NCBI RefSeq assembly: GCF_009208105.1
Contig: NZ_WFKL01000001.1
Span: 3,348,001-3,412,000, forward strand
DNA from: Rouxiella sp. S1S-2
Lineage (GTDB): Bacteria > Pseudomonadota > Gammaproteobacteria > Enterobacterales > Enterobacteriaceae
Reading direction: 5' to 3'
DNA length: 64,000 bases
In this document: piece by piece, positions 8,579 to 16,709 of the stretch
How positions within the stretch are numbered: position 1 is the stretch's first letter
How the letters are laid out: the number at the start of each line of letters is the position of its first letter
Position numbers and translations under genes: made by a program
The notes under the pieces: generated by a model
The model's database searches: none
The model's input: the letters and a program-made list of their open reading frames with translations, nothing else
Told to the model about the DNA's origin: nothing

Positions 8579-9367
8579 TTAGCGAATAATGCCGCGCTTT
8601 GAGCGAGCAAAGAAGTGTTCAAAGCACACCAGCATCGAATATTCTTGCTGCTGGTGTGCAATTTCCTCCCTCACGTCCTCGATAGGCTCCGCACAGTGAT
8701 ACATGCGCTGATAAAGCTGGCGAATAATTAGCCTTAAATGCGGGTCCTCGACCCAGCGCAGCAGCGCCGCTTCATTGACCTCAATCGGCCTGCATCTATT
8801 ACCTTCGGCGAGGACAAACGGCGGAACATCCTGTACCACGCATGAGCCAGCCAACACTTCACAGGCTCGTCCAAGAATACAAAACTGATGCACCGCGGCA
8901 AGCTTGCCGAGACACACTTGGTTATCTACCTCAACGTGTCCGGCCAGCACGCCGCCGAGGCCAATTTCAACTGCGTTACCCACCACGCAATCGTGTCCAA
9001 TATGCACCTGATTAAGAAAAATATTATCATCGCCGATGGTCGTTACGCCCGAACCCTGCACAGTACCGCGATGAAACGTCGCTTTCTGACCAATCTGGTT
9101 ACGATGGCCAATTTCCAGCCGAGTCGGCTCATTCCGATACTTCAAATCCTGATTAATCTCACCGAGTGAGCAGAATCTATCGATAAAATTATCCCTGCCG
9201 ATGCGGGTATGTCCGTTAATCACGCCATGGGAAAGAACAATCGTTCCCTCACCTATTTCTACATTGCTTTGAATATGACAAAAGGGACCGATGCGAACGT
9301 TTGCACCGATAATCGCGCCCTTTTCAATAATACTGTTACCCGCGATAACGGCAGAAGAGTGGATCAC
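8579..9367 (-). CDS. LpxA-like UDP-GlcNAc acyltransferase paralogue
   Basis: A left-handed beta-helix acyltransferase related to LpxA, which moves 3-hydroxyacyl groups from ACP to UDP-GlcNAc in the first step of lipid A synthesis. The chosen GTG at 9367 has CTGGAG 10 nt upstream and gives exactly 262 residues, in register with E. coli LpxA. Residues reported as key in E. coli are all present at the same numbers: Lys76, His122, His125, Asp126, His144, His160 and Arg204. The acyl-chain ruler position 173 is Ala instead of Gly, 172 is Leu, His191 is Arg and Arg205 is Trp, so chain-length preference may differ. It is not in an lpxD-fabZ-lpxB context, so the housekeeping lpxA should lie elsewhere. 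It is divergent from eptA. Confidence 0.85.
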   Translation of the reverse strand: MIHSSAVIAGNSIIEKGAIIGANVRIGPFCHIQSNVEIGEGTIVLSHGVINGHTRIGRDNFIDRFCSLGEINQDLKYRNEPTRLEIGHRNQIGQKATFHRGTVQGSGVTTIGDDNIFLNQVHIGHDCVVGNAVEIGLGGVLAGHVEVDNQVCLGKLAAVHQFCILGRACEVLAGSCVVQDVPPFVLAEGNRCRPIEVNEAALLRWVEDPHLRLIIRQLYQRMYHCAEPIEDVREEIAHQQQEYSMLVCFEHFFARSKRGIIR

Positions 9368-9748
9368 GTTAGAAAATCTCCAGATGTCCCTTCCCCTGAG
9401 AACAGGAAAACAAACACCGGCAATTAATTCGCATAAGGCGAAATTAAGGAGGGAATGAGCAGGAAAAGGAGAGTGAATACTCTTTGTCTGCGGTATGCAG
9501 GGGGACTCATGCGTTAACAAAGCCCAAACGTGACCTGACTCACATAGACTAAAGAAAAATGGCAGCTAACCCAGCATGGTTTAATTTATATATTTTTTGA
9601 ACCTTGTAAGGGTTGAACGTTCGTGAAATTAATTATTAATGCTTTCTTAAGCTTAACGGTTCAGCATGTGCGATCGGCTCAACGCGGCATGCGTTAAAGC
9701 CAGTTTTTCTTAGGCATCTTTGCCAACCTGAGCCAATTGGAGCCAGCA
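9368..9748. promoter_or_regulatory. Divergent promoter region, LpxA paralogue / eptA
   Basis: About 380 bp without a gene. A reading frame could extend the LpxA paralogue upstream by 51 codons, but the family start and ribosome site argue against it. The right half is AT-rich and contains a PmrA-like direct repeat (listed separately). Both genes are likely driven from here. Confidence 0.5.
9635..9651 (+). promoter_or_regulatory. Candidate PmrA (BasR) box upstream of eptA
   Basis: ATTAAT, five bases, CTTAAG fits the PmrA direct-repeat pattern YTTAAK-N5-YTTAAK with one mismatch, about 100 bp before the eptA start. A further CTTAAC follows immediately. In Salmonella, eptA belongs to the PmrA regulon. 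Binding here is inference. Confidence 0.4.
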
Positions 9749-11380
9749 TTGCGAAATTTCATTCCTAAAATCAGCTATTTTTGGCTGACGTTGTTGCTAA
9801 GCCTTTATTTCACTTTTGTAGTCAACTTCCCGGTTCTGCAGCATTTTTATCAAATCTTGCATGCTCTTTCGGCTTACAAAATTGGCTTTGCCTTATCTAT
9901 TCCGGTGGTGCTGTTTGCCGCACTGAACTTTGTATTTACGCCTTTTACCTTTAAACCCCTTTTAAAGCCGTTCTTTATTATCCTGCTACTGATAAGTGCC
10001 ATCGCCGCCTATGCGCAGCTGGTGTTCCATGTGATATTTGACCGTGGGATGATTGAAAACATTGCTGAAACCCAGCAAAGTGAAGCTTCCTCTTATTTAA
10101 ACGCGTCTGTCGTTATCTGGTTTGTGCTCACCGGCCTGTTGCCCGCGCTGCTGCTGCTCAAAGTGCCGGTCGTTTATAATCAGACGGTACTTAAACGGCT
10201 CGGCGTGCGCGTACTTTCAATGCTTGTCTCACTCGCGCTTATCGGGGGCGTAGCGACCCTTTATTACAAAGACTATGCCTCGGTGGGCCGCAATAACCGT
10301 ACACTAAATCTCGAAATATTGCCGACCAACTACCTCTACAGCGGTTTTCAGTACATTAATCACAAGTATCTGAGCACGCCGTTGCCGTATGAAAAAGTGG
10401 GCACCGATGCCAAACTGGTACAAAAAGCCGGAGAAAAACCGACGCTGATGTTCCTGGTTATTGGCGAAACAGGCCGCGCCCAGAATCAGTCCTTCAACGG
10501 GTACGACAAGCCAACCAATAGCTTCACGCAAAAAACGCCGGACACGGTGTTCTTCAATCATGTCAGTTCATGCGGTACGGCCACGGCCGTCTCCGTCCCC
10601 TGCATGTTTTCCGACATGAAGCGCGTCGATTTCAACAACGAACGAGCGCATCGCAGTGACAGTTTCCTCGATATTTTACAGCGTGCTGGTGTCTCCGTTT
10701 ATTGGAAAGACAACGACGAAGGGTGTAAAGGCGTGTGCGATCGTGTGCCAAACGTCACCCTCGATACCAAAAAAGACGGCAAATTCTGCGACGGTGAAAC
10801 CTGCTACGACGCCGCCTTGCTCGAAAACCTGGACGACAAAATTGTCGATGACGGAAAGAACAAACTGATTGGCTTGCACCTGATAGGCAGCCACGGCCCG
10901 ACCTATTATCAGCGCTATCCCGACAGTTTCCGCTTCTTTATGCCCGACTGTGAGAGAAGTGATATTGAAAACTGCAGTCACGAACAGCTGGTCAATACCT
11001 ATGACAATACCGTGCGTTACACCGACTACGTGCTGACGCAGGTGATTGCCAAGGCGAAGCAGTACCAGGACAAGTACAATGTCGTGATGATTTATCTGTC
11101 GGACCACGGGGAGTCACTGGGCGAAGATGGCCTCTATCTGCACGGCACGCCTTACAGCGTTGCACCGCCGCAGCAAACTCACGTACCGATGATGTTCTGG
11201 CTTTCGCCGCAGTACGCGTCAGCACAGGGAATTTCGCTGAGCTGTTTACAGGCCGAAGCGGCAAAGAATGACTATTCGCAGGATAACCTGTTCCATACCG
11301 TTCTTGATGCCATGGACGTTAAAACCGCGGCTATTGATCCCACGCTGGATATCTTTAAGAGCTGTAGAACGGCCCAGTAA
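9749..11380 (+). CDS. eptA: Lipid A phosphoethanolamine transferase EptA
   Basis: About 543 residues, matching the EptA/PmrC family: five N-terminal membrane segments, then a periplasmic sulfatase-like domain that transfers phosphoethanolamine from phosphatidylethanolamine to lipid A phosphates, lowering polymyxin binding. The nucleophile is Thr277 in SSCGTATAVSVPCMF; zinc ligands are seen in IGETGR and YLSDHGESLGE. Multiple Cys pairs (CKGVCD, CDGETC) fit the disulfides of the family. Two TTG starts compete; the one at 9749 is preferred because GGAG lies 6 nt before it. The gene ends 1 bp from the convergent LysR gene. Confidence 0.9.
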   Translation: MRNFIPKISYFWLTLLLSLYFTFVVNFPVLQHFYQILHALSAYKIGFALSIPVVLFAALNFVFTPFTFKPLLKPFFIILLLISAIAAYAQLVFHVIFDRGMIENIAETQQSEASSYLNASVVIWFVLTGLLPALLLLKVPVVYNQTVLKRLGVRVLSMLVSLALIGGVATLYYKDYASVGRNNRTLNLEILPTNYLYSGFQYINHKYLSTPLPYEKVGTDAKLVQKAGEKPTLMFLVIGETGRAQNQSFNGYDKPTNSFTQKTPDTVFFNHVSSCGTATAVSVPCMFSDMKRVDFNNERAHRSDSFLDILQRAGVSVYWKDNDEGCKGVCDRVPNVTLDTKKDGKFCDGETCYDAALLENLDDKIVDDGKNKLIGLHLIGSHGPTYYQRYPDSFRFFMPDCERSDIENCSHEQLVNTYDNTVRYTDYVLTQVIAKAKQYQDKYNVVMIYLSDHGESLGEDGLYLHGTPYSVAPPQQTHVPMMFWLSPQYASAQGISLSCLQAEAAKNDYSQDNLFHTVLDAMDVKTAAIDPTLDIFKSCRTAQ

Positions 11381-11381
11381 A

Positions 11382-12275
11382 TCATGATGAACCGACCCGC
11401 CGCTCAATTTCTGCTACAAAGGCGTTGAGCGTCGGGTCATAACTGTGTTTTTCACTGTTGTAGCTCAGATACAGCGCCGTTTTACGCACCGCGCGTTTCC
11501 CCAACGGCAGCATGATCAGTTCACCGCTCTGCAAACGCGCCTTTACGCTGTGCAGCGGCACCCAGCCGTAGCCCACGCCGTGTGCAATTGCCTCAATAGC
11601 CGATTCAATCGTGGTAAAACTCCAGTTTACCGTCTCATAAGGCTTACGTTTTTCGTCACGCTGCGAGTCCCGGTCTACCAGCGTTATCAATGGGTAACGC
11701 GCCAACTCGGTATTGCTAATCGGCACTGTACTCAACAACAGAGGGTGGCCGCTTTTGACCACCGGTACAAACTCCACGTCAACCAACCAGCGGCTGTTAA
11801 GGGTATTTTCGGCGGGCTGAGTGGTGATGTAGATATCGGCAGTGCGCGCCTGCAGCTGGCGATCGGTTTCATTACGTAAAATTTCAGTCAACTGCAGCTG
11901 GGTGTCGGGAAAAGTCTGTTGAAAAGCCTGCAGGGCTGAAAAAAGGCTTTCTTTGGCAAACACTGCATCCACCACCAGGCTTATCTGCGTGCGTGCTCCC
12001 TGACGTAATCCATGCGCTCGGGCCTCAAGCTGAGTAAAGGCTGCGATCAACGGCTGCGCCTGAGACAGCAGCGCTCTGCCCTGCTCGGTTAACTCGGCTT
12101 TGCGCCCAACAACTTTCAACAGCGGCAACCCAATCCGCTCCTGTAGGCTAGAAAGCGCATAACTAACTGAAGACTGACTGCGAAACAGCACTGCCGCCGC
12201 CTGAGCATAGCTTCCTTCAGTGACCACCGTCTGTAATACAACCCACTGTTCCAGCGTAGTATGTGGCAGTTCCAT
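11382..12275 (-). CDS. LysR-family regulator, likely of padC
   Basis: A 297-residue LysR-type transcription factor: N-terminal winged helix-turn-helix (about 8-66, with SYAQAAAVLFRSQSSVSYALSS shortened here to its SQSSVSYALS recognition part) and a C-terminal effector domain. It is divergent from phenolic acid decarboxylase across 124 bp that contain a perfect T-N11-A palindrome, the usual arrangement for an autoregulated activator of its neighbour. A hydroxycinnamic acid effector is inferred from context. Confidence 0.85.
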   Translation of the reverse strand: MELPHTTLEQWVVLQTVVTEGSYAQAAAVLFRSQSSVSYALSSLQERIGLPLLKVVGRKAELTEQGRALLSQAQPLIAAFTQLEARAHGLRQGARTQISLVVDAVFAKESLFSALQAFQQTFPDTQLQLTEILRNETDRQLQARTADIYITTQPAENTLNSRWLVDVEFVPVVKSGHPLLLSTVPISNTELARYPLITLVDRDSQRDEKRKPYETVNWSFTTIESAIEAIAHGVGYGWVPLHSVKARLQSGELIMLPLGKRAVRKTALYLSYNSEKHSYDPTLNAFVAEIERRVGSS

Positions 12276-12284
12276 AGCTAATCC

Positions 12285-12299
12285 ATCTAATTATTAGAT
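12285..12299. promoter_or_regulatory. LysR-type operator (T-N11-A palindrome)
   Basis: ATCTAA-TTA-TTAGAT is a perfect 15-bp palindrome containing the LysR T-N11-A signature. It starts 10 bp before the regulator's start codon and about 100 bp before padC. It fits an autoregulatory and activating site. Confidence 0.6.
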
Positions 12300-12399
12300 A
12301 TATATCATCGTATATCAGCGTTATTCAATCGAATTTGCAAGGAGTAGATTAGTTCTATCGCAACAAATCACGGCATCACAGGCCATCGAGGAGATAACA

Positions 12400-12906
12400 A
12401 TGAGCAGCTTTGATAAAACAGACTTAAGCGGTTTTTTGGGCAAACACGTGGTTTATACCTACGATAATGGCTGGAACTATGAGATCTACGTTAAAAATGC
12501 CACCACGCTCGACTACCGCATTCACAGCGGCATCGTGGCCAACCGCTGGGTCAAAGACCAGCATGCCTACATCGTTAGGGTGGCGCAGCTTGTGTATAAA
12601 GTTTCATGGACCGAGCCGACCGGAACCGACGTCAGCCTGATAGTCAACCTAGCCGACAAGGTGTTTCACGGCACAATATTCTTTCCGCGCTGGGTGATGA
12701 ACAATCCTCAAAAAACCGTCTGCTTCCAAAACGAGCATATTGCAAAAATGGAAGCCTACCGCGAGGCAGGTCCGGCTTATCCAACCGAAGTGATTGACGA
12801 ATTCGCCACTATCACTTTTGTGCGCGACTGTGGTACGGACAATGACGACGTGATTAACTGCGCGGCCAGTGAATTACCCCAAGATTTTCCTGAAAATCTA
12901 CGTTAA
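12400..12906 (+). CDS. padC: Phenolic acid decarboxylase
   Basis: A 168-residue cytoplasmic enzyme that decarboxylates p-coumaric, ferulic and caffeic acids to vinylphenols without a cofactor, a detoxification of plant phenolics. The small beta-barrel family is recognised from VYTYDNGWNYEIYVKN, with the paired tyrosines that bind the carboxylate, the Arg in DYRIHSG and the catalytic Glu in SWTEPTG. Length and motifs are typical and it appears intact. It is monocistronic and divergent from a LysR gene. GAGG lies before the ATG. Confidence 0.93.
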   Translation: MSSFDKTDLSGFLGKHVVYTYDNGWNYEIYVKNATTLDYRIHSGIVANRWVKDQHAYIVRVAQLVYKVSWTEPTGTDVSLIVNLADKVFHGTIFFPRWVMNNPQKTVCFQNEHIAKMEAYREAGPAYPTEVIDEFATITFVRDCGTDNDDVINCAASELPQDFPENLR

Positions 12907-12949
12907 TCACTTATTCACGTAAATTGGACATCGTTACGTCGCTCAAAAA

Positions 12950-12974
12950 GGGGATCCATTATCGCAGGATCCCC
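12950..12974 (-). terminator. Terminator of the periplasmic hydrolase gene
   Basis: GGGGATCC, a 9-nt loop and GGATCCCC, followed on the minus strand by TTTTT. It lies between convergent padC and hydrolase genes. Confidence 0.75.
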
Positions 12975-13012
12975 CAAATTCATGGGTTCTCATCACTATA
13001 TTGAGCGATCAA

Positions 13013-14026
13013 TCAACGCAGTACTTTGAACAAGGCCTGATTGAACTTCTCGGGTTCTTCCATCTGTGGGGCATGCCCCAATCCCTTAAATTCAACCAGT
13101 TTAGAATGCGGAATAAGCTTCGCCGCCTGCTTGCCTAACACGTTGTAATGCCCCAGCTTTGCCTTGACCTCCGGTGAAGCAATGTCGCTGCCAATCGCGG
13201 TGGTATCGGAGGTGCCAATCATCAACGTGGTCGGTACACGCAGATTTTTCAGCTCGTAAAACACCGGCTGGGTAAAGATCATGTCGTAAATCAGCGCCGA
13301 ATTCCACGCTACCAGCTTGTGCCCAGGACCGTTATTCAGTCCCGCGAGCATATCGACCCAGCGGTCATATTCTGGCTTCCATTTACCGACATAATACGTT
13401 TTCAATTCATAGTCGTGGATGCTTTGGGCCGACAGTTTCAATTCGCGGTCATACCATTGATCCACCGTACGATAAGGCGCGCCCTTGGCCTTCCAGTCTT
13501 CAAGACCAATAGGATTCACCAGCACCAGTTTTGATACCTGCTGCGGATACATAAGCGCATAGCGCGTAGCCAGCATGCCTCCGGTTGAATGACCGATAAT
13601 AACGGCTTTGGAAATTTTCAAACTTTTGAGCAAATCGTGGGTATTCGTCGCTAACTGCTGAAAAGTGTATTGATAATGCTCCGGTTTGGTTGAAGAGCAA
13701 AAACCTATCTGGTCCGGCGCCACGACGCGGTATCCCTTACCCAGCAATGCCTTAATGGTGTCACCCCACGTCGCGCCGCAGAAATTTTTGCCGTGCATCA
13801 GCACCACCGTTTGGCCATTTTTCTTACCCACCGGCTGCACGTCCATATAGCCCATTTGCAGCGGGACACCCTGAGAGTTAAATGAAAAATGTTTAAGTGG
13901 ATAAGGATAATCAAAACCCTGCAGTTGAGGCCCGTAAGAGGGAGCCTCTGCGGCCACAGCGGCGGCCGAGGTCAACGCGAACGCCAGAAAAGAAACGGAA
14001 AGCACTTTTTTGAAAGAACGGATCAT
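13013..14026 (-). CDS. Exported alpha/beta hydrolase
   Basis: About 337 residues from the preferred ATG (MIRSFKK), which has GGGA 8 nt upstream. A Sec signal peptide (Lys-Lys, hydrophobic core, cleavage near AVAAEA) sends it to the periplasm. The alpha/beta hydrolase fold shows the oxyanion HGKNF motif, the nucleophile elbow GHSTGG, an Asp-containing GTSDTTAIG loop, and the catalytic His in GLGHAPQMEEPEKF. The family includes esterases, haloperoxidase-like and epoxide hydrolase-like enzymes; the substrate cannot be told. It is monocistronic. Confidence 0.85.
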   Translation of the reverse strand: MIRSFKKVLSVSFLAFALTSAAAVAAEAPSYGPQLQGFDYPYPLKHFSFNSQGVPLQMGYMDVQPVGKKNGQTVVLMHGKNFCGATWGDTIKALLGKGYRVVAPDQIGFCSSTKPEHYQYTFQQLATNTHDLLKSLKISKAVIIGHSTGGMLATRYALMYPQQVSKLVLVNPIGLEDWKAKGAPYRTVDQWYDRELKLSAQSIHDYELKTYYVGKWKPEYDRWVDMLAGLNNGPGHKLVAWNSALIYDMIFTQPVFYELKNLRVPTTLMIGTSDTTAIGSDIASPEVKAKLGHYNVLGKQAAKLIPHSKLVEFKGLGHAPQMEEPEKFNQALFKVLR

Positions 14027-14328
14027 GGAATTTCCCAGATAAATTGCCAATATGCGGGCTATAAGAGCCGAATTTTAAGGGGTTTAGCTTCAAGAATGAA
14101 TCATTAATAGTGACAAATTGTTTAGGCATACTGCCTTATATACTAGAGACAGACTGGCGCAGAGCGCTAAAATTGATTGAAACAGGCACGACGAAAACAA
14201 TAACGTGAGCTACGTTTGATAAGATGAACGCTCAAGTGGCATAAGTCGCCATTATTGGTACTATTCTTCGGGATTTAAGCCCTACTTTCTTATAACCTAC
14301 TGAATGTTCACACTTTGCGAGCAAAATC
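14027..14328. other. 302-bp intergenic region upstream of mtfA
   Basis: Divergent promoter region of the hydrolase and mtfA. No gene or strong palindrome beyond a short GGC/GCC hairpin near 14056 was noticed. Confidence 0.4.
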
Positions 14329-15105
14329 ATGATCAAGTGGCCGTGGAAAAGTAATGAACTGATAATTGATAAAAGCGAAGTATGGCAGCAGGCGCTAGAC
14401 ATCCCCCTTTTTTCAGATTTAAACAGCCATGAACAACAGCGGCTCATCCACGTCGCGGGTCAGCTTTTGCAGCAAAAAAAATTGCAACTCCTGCAAGGTG
14501 TTGAACTTGAAGAGGCCATGCAGGCGAGAATTGCGCTGCTTTTCGCCCTACCGGTGATGGAACTGGGTGCTGAGTGGCTCGACGGTTTTCATGAGATCCT
14601 GCTTTATCCCTCCCCCTTCATCGTGAGTACACCCTGGCAAGACGAGAACGGCATTGTGCATTCCGGCACGCAGACTCAGTCAGGTCAAAGCTGGGATCAG
14701 GGTCCAATCGTCCTGAACTGGCTAGACGTACAGGACTCTTTCGACACATCAGGGTTTAATCTGGTTATCCACGAGGCCGCCCACAAGCTTGACATCCGCA
14801 ACGGCGGCGAGGCGACCGGTATTCCGCCTATTCCGCTACGTGAGGTGGTAGCATGGGAGCATGACTTGCACGCCGCCATGGAAAACCTGCAGGACGAAAT
14901 TGACATGGTCGGCGAAGAGGCCGCCAGCATGGACGCCTACGCCGCAACAGACCCCGCAGAATGTTTTGCGGTGCTTTCCGAATACTTCTTTAGTGCCCCC
15001 GATCTTCTTTCTGAACGCTTCCCACTGGTTTATGGCCATTTCACCCGTTTTTATAAGCAAGATCCCCTGATGCGCCAGGCCCGTGGACGAGTCTGCGACT
15101 GTTAG
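14329..15105 (+). CDS. mtfA: Mlc titration factor / zinc peptidase MtfA
   Basis: A 258-residue protein of the MtfA family (formerly YeeI, peptidase family M90). In E. coli it binds the glucose repressor Mlc (DgsA), relieving repression of ptsG, and has zinc-dependent aminopeptidase activity. The gluzincin motif HEAAH is at 148-152, with the third ligand expected in the downstream [10 protein letters not shown] helix. It is cytosolic with no signal peptide. Its position beside tRNA-Asn matches the E. coli mtfA-asnT arrangement, which supports orthology. Confidence 0.93.
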   Translation: MIKWPWKSNELIIDKSEVWQQALDIPLFSDLNSHEQQRLIHVAGQLLQQKKLQLLQGVELEEAMQARIALLFALPVMELGAEWLDGFHEILLYPSPFIVSTPWQDENGIVHSGTQTQSGQSWDQGPIVLNWLDVQDSFDTSGFNLVIHEAAHKLDIRNGGEATGIPPIPLREVVAWEHDLHAAMENLQDEIDMVGEEAASMDAYAATDPAECFAVLSEYFFSAPDLLSERFPLVYGHFTRFYKQDPLMRQARGRVCDC

Positions 15106-15202
15106 CATTCCACCACGTAAGCCAAAATATGCCGGTGAACGCTGATTTCTGGCTCACTTTGCTCAGTTGCTGAGCAGTCGAACGCCGTATCGTAATTTGG
15201 CG

Positions 15203-15231
15203 TTGACACACCCACGCCCTCTGGATATGAT
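15203..15231 (+). promoter_or_regulatory. Sigma-70 promoter of tRNA-Asn
   Basis: TTGACA and TATGAT with a 17-bp spacer, followed by a GC-rich discriminator (GCGCCCCG) typical of stringently controlled stable RNA promoters, about 19 bp before the tRNA. Confidence 0.8.
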
Positions 15232-15249
15232 GCGCCCCGTTCACACGAT

Positions 15250-15325
15250 TCCTCTGTAGTTCAGTCGGTAGAACGGCGGACTGTTAATCCGTATGTCACT
15301 GGTTCGAGTCCAGTCAGAGGAGCCA
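15250..15325 (+). tRNA. tRNA-Asn (GTT)
   Basis: A 76-nt cloverleaf with encoded CCA. Acceptor arms are TCCTCTG and CAGAGGA, the anticodon GTT is at 15283-15285 within CTGTTAAT, and the T-arm contains GGTTCGAGTCC. It has a strong promoter upstream and a Rho-independent terminator downstream. In enteric bacteria asn tRNA genes are frequent integration sites of islands such as the Yersinia high-pathogenicity island. Confidence 0.97.
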
Positions 15326-15326
15326 A
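15310..15326 (+). other. Candidate attachment-site core at tRNA-Asn 3' end
   Basis: The 17 bases beginning CCAGTCAGAGG and ending GCCAA match what I recall as the core attachment repeat of the Yersinia high-pathogenicity island at asn tRNA genes. An integrase remnant begins 115 bp downstream. I did not find a second copy in the window. Confidence 0.5.
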
Positions 15327-15332
15327 ATTTAG

Positions 15333-15367
15333 AAAAGCCCGCACAAGGAAACTTGCGCGGGCTTTTT
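15333..15367 (+). terminator. Terminator of tRNA-Asn
   Basis: AAAAGCCCGC pairs with GCGGGCTTTT, capped by CAAG-GAAA-CTTG, with a T-run at the end. Confidence 0.85.
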
Positions 15368-15441
15368 GCTTTTACGGTTGTTACTCAGATTGATGGCCTG
15401 ATTTGGGGGTCGTTTCGCTTCGATTATGGAGTGACCACCCC

Positions 15442-15513
15442 ATGTCTCTTAACGACAGTAAAATCCGCAACTTAAAATCATCTGTTCAACCCTTTAAAAT
15501 CTTTGGTTCCTAA
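15442..15513 (+). pseudogene. P4-type integrase, N-terminal remnant
   Basis: An ATG 116 bp beyond the tRNA opens a 23-codon frame with MSLNDSKIRNLK at its start, then a stop. This matches the conserved beginning of P4-family tyrosine integrases (M-x-L-T/N-D-x-K-I-R-x-L/A-K-P), which normally continue for about 400 residues. Position and orientation relative to the tRNA are those expected of an island integrase. Nothing of the catalytic domain is seen downstream; an unrelated minus-strand gene ends 12 bp later. Confidence 0.6.
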
Positions 15514-15524
15514 GGTCAATATCT

Positions 15525-16418
15525 TTAAAAATAACTACGAATCCAGGCATTATCAGCCATGACAGGTTCTTGCGGATCGATTGCATTACATCGTGCTTCA
15601 TTAACGCATGTGTAAATAATCCCTCTGTAACTCACTACATCACCCTTCTCAATTTGCCCCATTTTATCAGCACTCAATAAATAGTCATAAGCCGTGATAT
15701 CAGATACAGCCGGCGAACTATTATCCACCCCACCGCAGTTGCCTTTATCCGCGCCCACAATGCATATTTCAACGTCTAACCGGCGTTCATCAGTAGGTAC
15801 TGTGATAATTGTTGTAAACTTTGCCTTTTGGCTTTTACTGATACTTGGCGCCATAAATGAAAGCTTGTCATGGTTAATTTCAACCTTGGTATTTTTCAAC
15901 AACTGCGTAGTCGCGTTGTCCATTTCCCATTTATAGGTGAATTTTTTATTTTGTTCCTCCTTGCCGTTGAGAATATCAAATGAGATCTCTGCTTTAGCCC
16001 CGGCGTTTACATAATCAGTAACTTTCACGCCATCACATTTAAAAAACGAACCATCCTGGCAAAATGTATGGGTGATGACATCATACTTACCATTATTGTC
16101 CACAACAGCTTGCAAGCGAGACTTACGTGGCAGGAACGAAGGAATACCCGTAGTTGCCGTTTTGCCAGAAGATTTAAGGAATACTGCCCTAACACGTTCA
16201 GCTGGGAATTCACCTAACGCTGTATAATTAATAAACCAACTGATGTCATTTTCATTCACATCGGAATTTTTAAGTTCAAAGCGCGCATGTGTTGATTCGC
16301 GGCTAATCGTAGTCGGGCCATCAATATATACATTGCTGAGATATTCAGTTGACGCAAAAGCAGTGGAAAAAGCCAGTCCTAGTGAGACACACAATGCAAC
16401 TTGGGTTATACGTTTCAT
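15525..16418 (-). CDS. Secreted protein with C-terminal carbohydrate-binding-like module
   Basis: A 297-residue protein I cannot name. A clear Sec signal peptide (MKRITQVALCV..., cleavage near AFAS) precedes a beta-rich region. The last ~50 residues (from about 245) contain a GDVVSYRGIIYTC segment and end in AW, resembling CBM5/12 chitin-binding modules; this is a motif-level resemblance. Three Cys pairs suggest disulfides. It is more AT-rich than its neighbours and sits next to the integrase stub, consistent with island cargo. AAGGA precedes the ATG. Confidence 0.7.
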   Translation of the reverse strand: MKRITQVALCVSLGLAFSTAFASTEYLSNVYIDGPTTISRESTHARFELKNSDVNENDISWFINYTALGEFPAERVRAVFLKSSGKTATTGIPSFLPRKSRLQAVVDNNGKYDVITHTFCQDGSFFKCDGVKVTDYVNAGAKAEISFDILNGKEEQNKKFTYKWEMDNATTQLLKNTKVEINHDKLSFMAPSISKSQKAKFTTIITVPTDERRLDVEICIVGADKGNCGGVDNSSPAVSDITAYDYLLSADKMGQIEKGDVVSYRGIIYTCVNEARCNAIDPQEPVMADNAWIRSYF

Positions 16419-16651
16419 TCGTTCATCCTTTAACGTTATTATTTACTACTGGTATCAGCAGTGATTGCAATTATACTAATTAAATAAAATAATGTAACCA
16501 AGTGTAAATAAATTAGAAATGTCTGCACTTCAGATAGATATTTCCCCTAGAACGTATCATCCCATTGAAAGCACGAATGCTCACGCAAGCGTTTTAAAAA
16601 GTCTTGAGGGTATATAGGGTTAGTGCAGTAATATCAGTTTCGGATCTGTGA

Positions 16652-16696
16652 ATAGAGACAAAGGGCGCATGATGCGCCCTTTGTCTCTATTTTTTA
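16652..16696 (+). terminator. Very strong 19-bp hairpin terminator
   Basis: ATAGAGACAAAGGGCGCAT and its exact complement are separated by one base and followed on the plus strand by TTTTTT. It lies 20 bp past the stop of the minus-strand hydrolase, for which the inner AAAGGGCGC/GCGCCCTTT stem could also serve. No plus-strand gene upstream explains the plus-strand T-run. Confidence 0.7.
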
Positions 16697-16709
16697 TCGT
16701 CGTGAACTT

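Noticed and set aside
9368..9520. N-terminal extension of the LpxA paralogue
   Set aside because: The shorter GTG start has a ribosome site and gives a 262-residue protein exactly in register with E. coli LpxA.
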